Source: an uncultured Selenomonadaceae bacterium
GTDB taxonomy: Bacteria > Bacillota > Negativicutes > Selenomonadales > Selenomonadaceae
Length of the DNA: 11,874 nt
NCBI GenBank assembly: GCA_945637225.1
Contig: CALZDE010000044.1
Coordinates: 1-11,874 of the forward strand
Direction: 5' to 3'
Both the position numbers and the translations under genes were made by a program. Positions 1 to 7,064 of the stretch are shown here, one piece after another; positions within the stretch are counted from its first letter, which is position 1, and every line of letters starts with the position of its first letter. Below the pieces are notes generated by a model. That model saw only the letters and a program-made list of their open reading frames with translations, was not told where the DNA came from and made no database searches.

Positions 1-32
1 ACTGATGTATAAACCACAGCCCAATTATTCAT
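1..32 (-). CDS. Partial gene start, flavodoxin-like (cut by window edge)
   Basis: An ATG at 32-30 reads leftward off the window as MNNWAVVYTS. It is preceded by a good ribosome binding site, AGGGAGAAG at 48-40, with a 7-nt spacer. It starts 17 nt after the stop of the phosphopantetheinyl transferase gene, so it probably continues the same minus-strand transcription unit. The pattern of a short hydrophobic strand followed by Y-T/S-S is how flavodoxin-family proteins begin (the FMN phosphate loop TGNT would come next). Only ten residues are visible, so the family assignment is a guess. The existence of a gene here is better supported than its function. Confidence 0.5.
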   Translation of the reverse strand, partial: MNNWAVVYTS

Positions 33-49
33 AAAATAACTTCTCCCTA

Positions 50-673
50 TTATAATTCTATTTCCTTTAAATCAACATACTGAATATTTTCTGATGGAAT
101 TTTACTGCGACAGCAAATATTATATTCATAATTAGGCTCTATCTCTGGGTGTGTGAACATAAATCCAGGCATAATACTTGCCTCACCATAAAATAATTTT
201 TCTAAATCTGTCTGTGTTGCCTTAGCATAACTTTCCAGTCTTGTCCACTGCTCTACCGACATATTATATTCCTTCAAATACTCAATCTGTTCTGGAGTAT
301 TTTCTTCTACGTCACAGCCGATTTCATTTCCTAATGGCTGCTTTGATATGGCAATAGCACAAATAGCTCTCTCGCCTGAATGTGCAAGATTAAAGTTTAA
401 TTCAGGATGATTTTTAAAGTATGGCTTTTCAAATTCCCCGTAAGCAATTTCCAACTCTTCTTCTGCATATCCATTTTTCTTCAAAGAATAACTTAGTAAT
501 ACACCTGCCGCTAAAGATAAATTTCTATCCTTTGGAAAATTAAAGTTATTTATCTTTTCTTTTCTGTAATTTGGCATTTTCTCCAATAATTTATTATATA
601 ATATTGGATCTTTTAGTGCAGATGTATCTGTTACATACACCTGAATATTAATATTATGAACACTCTTTTTCAA
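50..673 (-). CDS. Short Sfp-like 4'-phosphopantetheinyl transferase
   Basis: Likely cytosolic enzyme that moves phosphopantetheine from CoA to a carrier-protein serine (acyl, peptidyl or aryl carrier). The 207-residue protein shows the family landmarks in order: a KDR..SLAAGVLL segment (about 48-60) resembling the CoA-binding helix, FNLAHSGE (94-101), GCDVE (119-123, with the metal-binding D121 and E123), and WTRLESYAK (143-151, the W-x-x-x-E-S-x-x-K box with E147 and K151). The gap between the DVE and WxxxES motifs is only about 19 residues, whereas Sfp-type enzymes usually have roughly 40 with an F-x-x-x-E helix. The protein is therefore internally shortened and might be weak or specialised. 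The usual K before ES is L here. The start is TTG at 673, with AGGCAGG 9 nt upstream. The gene lies 16 nt after fdhD, which fits an operon. Its carrier substrate is not in view. Confidence 0.8.
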   Translation of the reverse strand: MKKSVHNINIQVYVTDTSALKDPILYNKLLEKMPNYRKEKINNFNFPKDRNLSLAAGVLLSYSLKKNGYAEEELEIAYGEFEKPYFKNHPELNFNLAHSGERAICAIAISKQPLGNEIGCDVEENTPEQIEYLKEYNMSVEQWTRLESYAKATQTDLEKLFYGEASIMPGFMFTHPEIEPNYEYNICCRSKIPSENIQYVDLKEIEL

Positions 674-689
674 TTTATTATACCTGCCT

Positions 690-1499
690 TTATTCTATTT
701 CTACATAGCTATCCTTACGAGCATGACATACTAATTTTAAATTAAAATATTTTGCTATTTCTATTGCATCTGATGATGGTGCCGCCTTGCTGACAATAAC
801 AGGCAATCCAGCTTTTACAGCCTTTAATACCATATCTGTACTTAATCGTCCCGAAGTGTACAGCATACATTTTTTTACATCAATATTTTCTCTTAAAGCA
901 TAGCCAAGACATTTATCAATAGCATTATGTCTGCCTATATCCTCACATTCAAAAAGAATTTCTTTATTTTGATAAAGAAAACAGCTGTGAGTAGCTCCTG
1001 TTTTTTTATGTAAAGGAGTATCATCAGCAAAATGCTTTGCCATGAAGAAAATATCCTCTGCATCACATGGAATAGAAACCACCTTGGATGGTAATCCTTT
1101 TTCTGTAAAAAGATCATTAATGACATGATTTTCTGTACAGCAGGATTGAGTAGTTTCTACAAAATTATTTTCTGTTGCAAAAAGCTCTTTCTTTTTTTGT
1201 GGTACATCCTTATTAAGAATTACCCTTGCCCATTTTCCATACTCACAAACATAGATATTTTTTACTTCATCAGAATTTTTAATAATGCCTTCTGTCAGCA
1301 TTCTTCCTAATACAAGCTCCGTTAAATATTCAGGAAGACACATTAATTTCATCGTAAGAATATCATTAATGTAAACATCAATTTTATGCTCTGCCATAAC
1401 AGTTTTTATTCTTTTTTCACAACTGCCATCAGATTTTATAATACTTGCCTCATAATCTACACTTATAGGTAAATCATGATATCTTTCATCTATTTCCAT
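690..1499 (-). CDS. fdhD: Formate dehydrogenase accessory sulfurtransferase FdhD
   Basis: FdhD passes sulfur from a cysteine desulfurase to the molybdenum/tungsten bis-MGD cofactor, a step needed for active formate dehydrogenase. The 269-residue protein has the full family signature: CLPEYLTELVLGRMLTEGII (about 54-73), TGATHSCFL (167-175), EDIGRHNAIDKCLGYAL (186-202), TSGRLSTDMVLKA (215-227) and VSKAAPSSDAIEIA (236-249). The redox loop normally holds a CxxC pair (C121/C124 in the E. coli protein). Here it reads TTQSCCTEN with adjacent C120 and C121, an atypical spacing. The start ATG has GAGGG 7 nt upstream. It lies 19 nt behind the ligase gene and 16 nt before the phosphopantetheinyl transferase gene, so the three are probably co-transcribed. 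No formate dehydrogenase is in the window, so the client enzyme must lie beyond the left edge or on another replicon. Confidence 0.95.
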   Translation of the reverse strand: MEIDERYHDLPISVDYEASIIKSDGSCEKRIKTVMAEHKIDVYINDILTMKLMCLPEYLTELVLGRMLTEGIIKNSDEVKNIYVCEYGKWARVILNKDVPQKKKELFATENNFVETTQSCCTENHVINDLFTEKGLPSKVVSIPCDAEDIFFMAKHFADDTPLHKKTGATHSCFLYQNKEILFECEDIGRHNAIDKCLGYALRENIDVKKCMLYTSGRLSTDMVLKAVKAGLPVIVSKAAPSSDAIEIAKYFNLKLVCHARKDSYVEIE

Positions 1500-1518
1500 T
1501 TTATTTCCCTCAGTTGTA

Positions 1519-3531
1519 TCAGTTACTAAACATAGCTACCAATTCATCAGGACTAATTAATTTTGTTCCGACCTCTCTAGCTTTTTTAGCCTTTGAGCTT
1601 GTACTGTTCACATCAGCTATTACAAGATATGCTGTATTTTTAGATACACTGCCTACTACCTTATGACCTGCCTTATTAATAATTTCTTCATAATAGCTTC
1701 GTGGCTGTTCCATTTTTCCTGTCAGAACAAAAGATAAACTTTCCTTATTTTCATCGTCATTTTCCTTTATTTCCTGTGCTTTATTTGTCAAATATTTACT
1801 TAATATTTTCAATCTGCTTACAAATTCATCACTGGATAATGCTTTAGCAGTTTCAGAACCAATACCGTCTAATTGCTGTAATTCTTCAAACGCTTCTGCC
1901 CTTGTTACATTTTTTATAATTTCTTCGACAGAACCATATTTCTTCGCTAAAATACCACCAGCCATCAGACCGATACCAGTCATAGCTGTAGCGGCTACAA
2001 ATTTTTCTGTACTTACTTCCTTTCCTGCCTGAATGATACTTTCTGCTAATTTTTCAGCAGATTTATCCTTAAATCCTGATAAATTAAGTATATCGTCTTT
2101 GGTAAGTCCCAGACAATCTGCAACTGCATTAAAACTAGAAGCATTTTCAGCAAGAGGATTTTTTTCTAATAAATAATTAATTATTTTTCTACATGTTTCT
2201 ATTGATAACCCCTTAATATTTAATACCTTTTTACTGGCAATATATGACAAATTCTGAGCTAATTTTTCCTTGCAGGCTTCATTTGGACAATACATCCTGT
2301 CATTATCAAATTTTACCTCTGTACCACAGCAAGGACATACTTCAGGAACTGTAAAATTATCTCCCCCCATGTCTTCCTCTACGGCGATAATCTGAGGGAT
2401 AATTTCGTTTGCCTTTATCATACGGATTTTAGCATTTTTCGTTAAACCAAGTCTATTAATAATGGAAATATTCGCTACGCTTGCCTTTTCTACTACTGAA
2501 CCTTGAATACTTACAGGCTCCATAATAGCAACTGGTGTAATATATTTTCTGCCTACCTGCCACTCAATATCTTTTAAAACAGTAATAACACCAGTCTGTT
2601 CAACCTTCCACGCAACGGCATTATTAGGATGATGACCTGTACGTCCGTATCTCTGCAAGCTGTTTTCTTGATTTGTTTTAATAACTACACCATCTACAGG
2701 TATTTTTCCTTTATGGAGATAATCATTATAAACATTTTTTATATTATCTGCTGTTTCCTGTGCTGTATCAAATTGACATACCTTCACTGTATTAAATGGT
2801 GTATGCTTTTTTATATAAGCAATTTTTTCATCCTCAGTCCAGTCCACTTCTAAAACATCATAAGTCAAATACTGTAATCTATCCAGCCATCGGCTACGTT
2901 CCTTATTTCTTAAAATACCTGCCGCCGCATTACGAGGATTTGCTAATAACTGTTCGCCCTCAGATTCCAAAACATTATTGATAAATTCAAAATCAGCCTG
3001 TCCTAAGAAAACCTCACCACGTATAGGATATTTACTGTTTTTCTTTTGAATGCCTTCGTATTTGCTTATAAAATTCGGAAGAATATCGCCTTGATCGCCA
3101 TTACCTCTAGTAACATAATTATAGGAACCATCCTCATTTGGATAAGCCACTACCGTAAGGCCATCAATTTTTGGCTCCAAAACCACAGGCCATAGTTTTT
3201 CAACAGCGGCTAATACCTTAACAGTATCATTTTCCTTTACTTTTCCCAAGGAACTTACAGGTTCAGTATGTATAAATGGCCGAAATTCACTTGTAGTATT
3301 TCCGGGAACATAATTTAATTCTTCATTGCCAAATTCTGCTATATATTCATTGCGAAGCTTATCATATTCAGCATCGCTCATTATCGGTGCATCATCATTA
3401 TAATAAGCTATATCCGCTTTTTTTATCAGCTCAAGACGTTCTTTTCTTGTCATATCTATCACCATATCCTTAAATTTTTCTGCATCTATGTCCTTATTAG
3501 TATTCGACACATTTAATGTAAATCCTGCCAA
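1519..3531 (-). CDS. ligA: NAD-dependent DNA ligase, divergent LigA
   Basis: Seals nicks in duplex DNA using NAD+. The 670 residues cover the whole LigA architecture: Ia domain with YYNDDAPIMSDAEYDKL (43-59), adenylation domain with EPKIDGL (catalytic Lys121), RGEVF (171-175), NPRNAAAG (198-205) and DGVVIK (280-285), an OB fold, a four-Cys zinc finger (C399, C402, C415, C420), helix-hairpin-helix repeats (about 425-585) and a C-terminal BRCT domain (about 594-670). Several normally strict positions differ: TRGNGDQGDI where LigA usually has TRGDG..GEDVT, NPRNAAAGILRN in place of the usual GSLRQ ending, and GHHPNNAVAWK where most have a P-R-W-A-x-A-x-K motif. I infer an accessory, replicon-borne paralogue, not the cell's housekeeping ligase. 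The start is uncertain. TTG 3531 has no clear ribosome binding site, GTG 3510 has GGCAGGA about 12 nt upstream, and ATG 3465 would give the family's usual N-terminal length. Confidence 0.93.
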   Translation of the reverse strand: MAGFTLNVSNTNKDIDAEKFKDMVIDMTRKERLELIKKADIAYYNDDAPIMSDAEYDKLRNEYIAEFGNEELNYVPGNTTSEFRPFIHTEPVSSLGKVKENDTVKVLAAVEKLWPVVLEPKIDGLTVVAYPNEDGSYNYVTRGNGDQGDILPNFISKYEGIQKKNSKYPIRGEVFLGQADFEFINNVLESEGEQLLANPRNAAAGILRNKERSRWLDRLQYLTYDVLEVDWTEDEKIAYIKKHTPFNTVKVCQFDTAQETADNIKNVYNDYLHKGKIPVDGVVIKTNQENSLQRYGRTGHHPNNAVAWKVEQTGVITVLKDIEWQVGRKYITPVAIMEPVSIQGSVVEKASVANISIINRLGLTKNAKIRMIKANEIIPQIIAVEEDMGGDNFTVPEVCPCCGTEVKFDNDRMYCPNEACKEKLAQNLSYIASKKVLNIKGLSIETCRKIINYLLEKNPLAENASSFNAVADCLGLTKDDILNLSGFKDKSAEKLAESIIQAGKEVSTEKFVAATAMTGIGLMAGGILAKKYGSVEEIIKNVTRAEAFEELQQLDGIGSETAKALSSDEFVSRLKILSKYLTNKAQEIKENDDENKESLSFVLTGKMEQPRSYYEEIINKAGHKVVGSVSKNTAYLVIADVNSTSSKAKKAREVGTKLISPDELVAMFSN

Positions 3532-3559
3532 ATAAATGAAAAGCTTTGCATTTTACAAC

Positions 3560-3588
3560 TTGACATTTTTGATTATATATGTTAAAAT
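3560..3588 (+). promoter_or_regulatory. Sigma-A promoter of the HAD gene
   Basis: TTGACA at 3560-3565, a 17-bp spacer, and TAAAAT at 3583-3588 with an extended -10 TG at 3580-3581. Transcription would start near 3595 and give a leader of about 45 nt before the ATG at 3639. The only candidate Shine-Dalgarno is a weak G-rich stretch (GGGAATGG) 7-15 nt before the ATG. The promoter sits in the 107-bp divergent gap with ligA. I found no equally good promoter for ligA on the opposite strand. Confidence 0.75.
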
Positions 3589-3638
3589 TTTTATACATTA
3601 TTATTAATTAATATTATTTTGTATGGGAATGGTGCATT

Positions 3639-4472
3639 ATGAAAAAAATACTCTTTATTGATGTTGATGGTACCTTAGTAACCTATGAAGCAAAGCTGCC
3701 TGATTCAGCCGTAGAGGCCATCAGATTAGCTCGCAGGAATGGGCATAGGGTGTATATGTGTACAGGGCGTTCTACCGCTGAAATGCCTCAAAATATCCTT
3801 GATATTGGCTATGATGGAATGATTGGCGGTAATGGAAGCTACATTGAGGACCACGGTAATGTTGTCATGCATAAGCTTCTCACTCTTGAACAGTGCAAGC
3901 ACATTGTTGACTGGCTTCATAGCAGAAAATTAGAATTTTACCTTGAAAGCAATAACGGACTGTTTGCCAGCGAAAATTTTGAGGAAGCCGGCGAGCCTGT
4001 TATGCAAAAATATGCGGCTTACAAGGGAAAGGCTGATGCAGATAAGATTACTGTAAGAAACAGCCTTCATGGTATCGTATTTGGCGGTGAGCTTTACCGT
4101 GATGACCTCAACAAGGTAAGCTATATCTTAAGCTCCTATCAAGACCATTTGGACGCACAGAAGGAGTTTCCTGAGCTTAAGCATGGCACATGGGGTGGAG
4201 TAGGTGAAACTGCTCTCTTTGGCGATATAGGCGTAGCTAATATTACCAAGGCTGTAGCTGTTCACACATTACTGGATTACCTAAAAGCAGATATTAAGGA
4301 CACCATCGCCTTTGGTGATGCCAAGGTAGACATTCCTATGTTTGAGGTATGCAATTACAGCGTATGTATGGGCAGTGGCGGTGATGAAGCTAAACAGGCT
4401 GCTGACTATATTACTGACGATGTAGATAAGGACGGCTTATATAAGGCATTTAAGCATTTAAACTTAATTTAA
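3639..4472 (+). CDS. Cof-type HAD-IIB family phosphatase
   Basis: A soluble haloacid-dehalogenase superfamily hydrolase, most likely removing phosphate from a small metabolite (sugar phosphate, FMN or similar). The 277 residues contain all four HAD motifs: DVDGT at 8-12 (nucleophile D8, acid/base D10), TGRS at 42-45, a motif III lysine in NITKAVAV near 204, and FGDAKVDIPM near 225-234 with the magnesium-binding aspartates. The long insert between motifs II and III is the C2 cap of the IIB (Cof) class, and the GDAKVDIPM and YITDDVDKDGLYKAF signatures match that class. It is the only plus-strand gene here. It has its own promoter and terminator and, in several sampled lines (about 35-47% GC), is richer in GC than the flanking genes, so it looks like an independent insertion. 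The substrate cannot be read from sequence. Confidence 0.9.
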   Translation: MKKILFIDVDGTLVTYEAKLPDSAVEAIRLARRNGHRVYMCTGRSTAEMPQNILDIGYDGMIGGNGSYIEDHGNVVMHKLLTLEQCKHIVDWLHSRKLEFYLESNNGLFASENFEEAGEPVMQKYAAYKGKADADKITVRNSLHGIVFGGELYRDDLNKVSYILSSYQDHLDAQKEFPELKHGTWGGVGETALFGDIGVANITKAVAVHTLLDYLKADIKDTIAFGDAKVDIPMFEVCNYSVCMGSGGDEAKQAADYITDDVDKDGLYKAFKHLNLI

Positions 4473-4487
4473 TCCTACACAAAAAAC

Positions 4488-4517
4488 AAAGCCTGTTGAT
4501 AATTTTCAGCAGGCTTT
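4488..4517. terminator. Bidirectional intrinsic terminator between convergent genes
   Basis: A 12-bp stem (AAAGCCTGTTGA at 4488-4499 with TCAGCAGGCTTT at 4506-4517, one G-T pair) closes a 6-nt loop. On the minus strand the hairpin is followed by TTTGTTTTTT, a strong U-tract ending the rep-dnaB operon. On the plus strand it is followed by a weaker T-rich stretch that can serve the HAD gene, whose stop is 15 nt upstream. Confidence 0.9.
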
Positions 4518-4526
4518 AACTTTATA

Positions 4527-5414
4527 TTATTCATTTTGTGCACTTAAATTTATACGATATTCTTCAATAATACTTTCTATGCCATCTAAATATTCTTTTT
4601 TCTCATTATCGTAGCCATCAGGTATGTTATTAAAAAAGTTTTTTGCATGAGTAATCATTGCACTCTTTAAAATATCAACACCAAAATCACTATCAGATAT
4701 AGATGAAAAACCATTTCCCTGAAATTCAAACTTTTCAATAATCCCTTGCCAGTCATTTTCGCTATACTGCTTGCATGGTAAAATATTTTTTTCTTTAAAT
4801 GACCATTTTATATAAAATGAATAAGTATTCCTGTCAAAATATGCAACTGCTAAATTTTCTTTAATAAAATAATCAATAATTCTATATATTTTTCTTGCAG
4901 GCTGTTCTATTTTAGCTATAAGCTTTCTTCTCGGAAATTTAAACCATCTGTTATCTTTTTCTATTCCTTGAAAAACTCCAAACAACGACATCAAATCGTA
5001 ATATGACAAACCATCTGGAATAGACCTGTGCCAAATCCATTCTACAAATTTTTCATAATTATTACCTGTTAAAAGCTTACAGACATTAGCTTCTGGACCA
5101 AATTTTATTTTTTCAGAAACATCCACCCATTTATAAAGCACCGTTGTATTATTAAGCACATTTTTTGATGCTATTCCCCTGCATATAGTAACTATATTGG
5201 GATGATTCTGTATTTCATAAATTATCAATCTTGCGTCCTTGCTTGTCTGTTTATCATACCATTTAGAGGATAGCTTTGTCCATTCATTATTTTCCTTTAT
5301 TTCTTTTATGGCAGAATTAACGATATTTTCTATTTGCTTGATTCTTTGTGAAAACTTTTCATCATTCTCCATTAAGGAAAATTCTTCTGCTGGATTATCA
5401 CCATAAATATTCAT
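4527..5414 (-). CDS. Unknown protein of the replication operon, possible winged helix
   Basis: I do not recognise this 295-residue protein. It is soluble, with no signal peptide, membrane segment or Walker motif. The first 55 residues are charged and probably helical (coiled-coil-like, around FSQRIKQIENIVNSAIKEI). Residues about 160-210 look like a winged helix: two helices around RRKLIAKI and ARKIYRIIDYFIKENL, followed by an aromatic beta hairpin (AVAYFDRNTYSFYIKW). Many plasmid and phage replisome organisers and DnaD-like loaders use such a fold, but the DnaD C-terminal signature is not visible. The gene starts 6 nt after the stop of the 78-codon ORF, whose stop codon lies inside the ribosome binding site GGGTAGAG, so translation is likely coupled. 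It is the last gene of the rep-dnaB operon, ahead of the terminator. From position alone I infer a replication role. Confidence 0.8.
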   Translation of the reverse strand: MNIYGDNPAEEFSLMENDEKFSQRIKQIENIVNSAIKEIKENNEWTKLSSKWYDKQTSKDARLIIYEIQNHPNIVTICRGIASKNVLNNTTVLYKWVDVSEKIKFGPEANVCKLLTGNNYEKFVEWIWHRSIPDGLSYYDLMSLFGVFQGIEKDNRWFKFPRRKLIAKIEQPARKIYRIIDYFIKENLAVAYFDRNTYSFYIKWSFKEKNILPCKQYSENDWQGIIEKFEFQGNGFSSISDSDFGVDILKSAMITHAKNFFNNIPDGYDNEKKEYLDGIESIIEEYRINLSAQNE

Positions 5415-5420
5415 GAAACT

Positions 5421-5657
5421 CTACCCAATCTGAAAAATATTTTTTTTATTAATTCTGACAATTTCCATTATATTTCTTTTATAAGCTGAGTTTGCCCACC
5501 AGCTTGCTTTTGTTCTGCTAAGAAGAAATTTTTTTATAGGCTCAGTATTACCACCTATACTTTTTAATTCTGTAAAAATACGCTCCCTTTCCTTAATTGC
5601 CTGCATTTTTACATATTCATTTTTCCCCTCTAATTCTGGTAAATCATCAATACTCAT
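5421..5657 (-). CDS. Small unknown protein behind the DnaB helicase gene
   Basis: A 78-residue product beginning MSIDDLPELEGKNEYV. A longer reading frame opens at GTG 5672, but that GTG is itself part of the purine-rich GTGGAG that sits 9 nt before the ATG at 5657, so the ATG is the better start. The protein is charged, with a central helix (YVKMQAIKERERIFTELKSIG), a basic stretch KKFLLSRTKASWWANSAYKR (about 42-61) and a short C-terminal tail. No known family is recognised. It lies about 43 nt after dnaB and 6 nt before the 295-residue gene. Its size and place suggest a partner of the helicase or of the next protein, but nothing in the sequence proves it. Confidence 0.7.
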   Translation of the reverse strand: MSIDDLPELEGKNEYVKMQAIKERERIFTELKSIGGNTEPIKKFLLSRTKASWWANSAYKRNIMEIVRINKKNIFQIG

Positions 5658-5699
5658 AAATACATGCTCCACAAAATTAAAAATATTTTACAATTCTGG

Positions 5700-7055
5700 C
5701 TATACTTCTTTTACATCAGAATTTAATTCCTGAAAACGTCCTGTTTCTTTTTTAAAATTAAAATATAACGTTCCTACAGGACCATTTCTGTGCTTTGATA
5801 CAATAAGTTCAGTCAAATCAGGATTTTTTACTTTCTTCTCAGTCTGATAATAATCCTCTCTATACAGGAACATAACTACATCTGCATCCTGCTCTAATGC
5901 TCCTGATTCCCTTAAGTCTCCCAGCATTGGGCGGTGGTTATTTCGTGACTCTGAAGCACGATTCAGCTGAGATAATGCAATCACTGGAATATTTAATTCC
6001 TTTGCCATAAGCTTCAATGACCTTGAAATTTCACTTATTTCCTGATTACGATTATCTACGCTTCTTGCAGATGTTCCCTTAATAAGCTGTATATAATCAA
6101 TTATTATGCAATCGAGATTGCCATGATTTTTCTTTACCTTCCTCGCTATTGAACGAATATCAAGAGCTGTTAATTCACTTGAATCATTTATTTCGATAGG
6201 TAAATTTATAATACTTTCATGGATAAAATCTATTGCCGCTATATCATCTCTTGTTTTGTTATCTGCATTCAATACTTGAAATGACACACCACTATAAATA
6301 GCCATAAGCCTTTCAAATATTTTAATATTTGTCATTTCCAGAGAAAATATCAATACTCTTTTTTTCTCCTGTGCCATATTTACTGCTAAGTTCAAAGCAA
6401 AAGCCGTTTTACCGACACTAGGTCTTGCCGCTAAAAGGAGCAGGTCTGATTTTCCTAATCCATTTAAAAGTCCATCAATATTTTTGTAATATGTAGGTAT
6501 GCTGTCACTTTCTTTATTAGCGTCCTTTCGTCTTCGTTCAGCTACCAAATCAGCCATTGTTGAAATATGCTCATTACTACTGCTATGATTACTCACAGAT
6601 AAACTCATAATCTGTTCTTCGGCACTGTTTATGGCATCTGGCATACTGCTAACCGAATAAATAGCATTACTGCAAATTTCTGTACCAATATGATATAATC
6701 TTCGCCTGATTGATTTTTCCTTGATAATATTAATACAGGATAAAACATTCAGAGAATTATCCGCATACTCATAAATCATGGTAAGACCATCAATATCACC
6801 AATCTGCTTAGCTAATTTTTTTTCTTTTATATCCTCATATACACTAATAGGATCAACAGTATATCCTTTAGCATGACATCTTTTCATACTTTCAAAAATA
6901 TACTGATGGGATTTTTTATAAAAATCTTCTGTTTGAAGTATTCTTTCAGCTTCTTCAAAAATATTATTATCTTTAAGCAAACAGCTTAAAACTGTTAATT
7001 CAGCTTCTATGCTATATAATAAATTATACTTTGAATTATTCACTAAAGAATCCAT
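5700..7055 (-). CDS. dnaB: Replicative DNA helicase, DnaB family
   Basis: Hexameric 5'-3' helicase that unwinds the fork. The 451 residues match the usual DnaB length. The N-terminal helical domain includes EAELTVLSCLLKD (17-29) and a DPISVYEDI segment. The RecA-like motor has Walker A RPSVGKTA (211-218, K216/T217), FSLEM (237-241), Walker B IIIDYIQL (317-324), ALSQLNRASESR (360-371), GDLRESGALEQDADVV (379-394) and the KHRNGPVGTL arginine-finger strand (421-430), so it should be an active ATPase. It follows rep by 9 nt. The ATG at 7055 has its purine tract AAAGG directly against it, which is too close, and GTG 7043 with GGATGG 8 nt upstream is a credible alternative. Carrying its own helicase would let the replicon avoid host helicase loading; that is inference. 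Confidence 0.95.
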   Translation of the reverse strand: MDSLVNNSKYNLLYSIEAELTVLSCLLKDNNIFEEAERILQTEDFYKKSHQYIFESMKRCHAKGYTVDPISVYEDIKEKKLAKQIGDIDGLTMIYEYADNSLNVLSCINIIKEKSIRRRLYHIGTEICSNAIYSVSSMPDAINSAEEQIMSLSVSNHSSSNEHISTMADLVAERRRKDANKESDSIPTYYKNIDGLLNGLGKSDLLLLAARPSVGKTAFALNLAVNMAQEKKRVLIFSLEMTNIKIFERLMAIYSGVSFQVLNADNKTRDDIAAIDFIHESIINLPIEINDSSELTALDIRSIARKVKKNHGNLDCIIIDYIQLIKGTSARSVDNRNQEISEISRSLKLMAKELNIPVIALSQLNRASESRNNHRPMLGDLRESGALEQDADVVMFLYREDYYQTEKKVKNPDLTELIVSKHRNGPVGTLYFNFKKETGRFQELNSDVKEV

Positions 7056-7064
7056 CCTTTAAAA

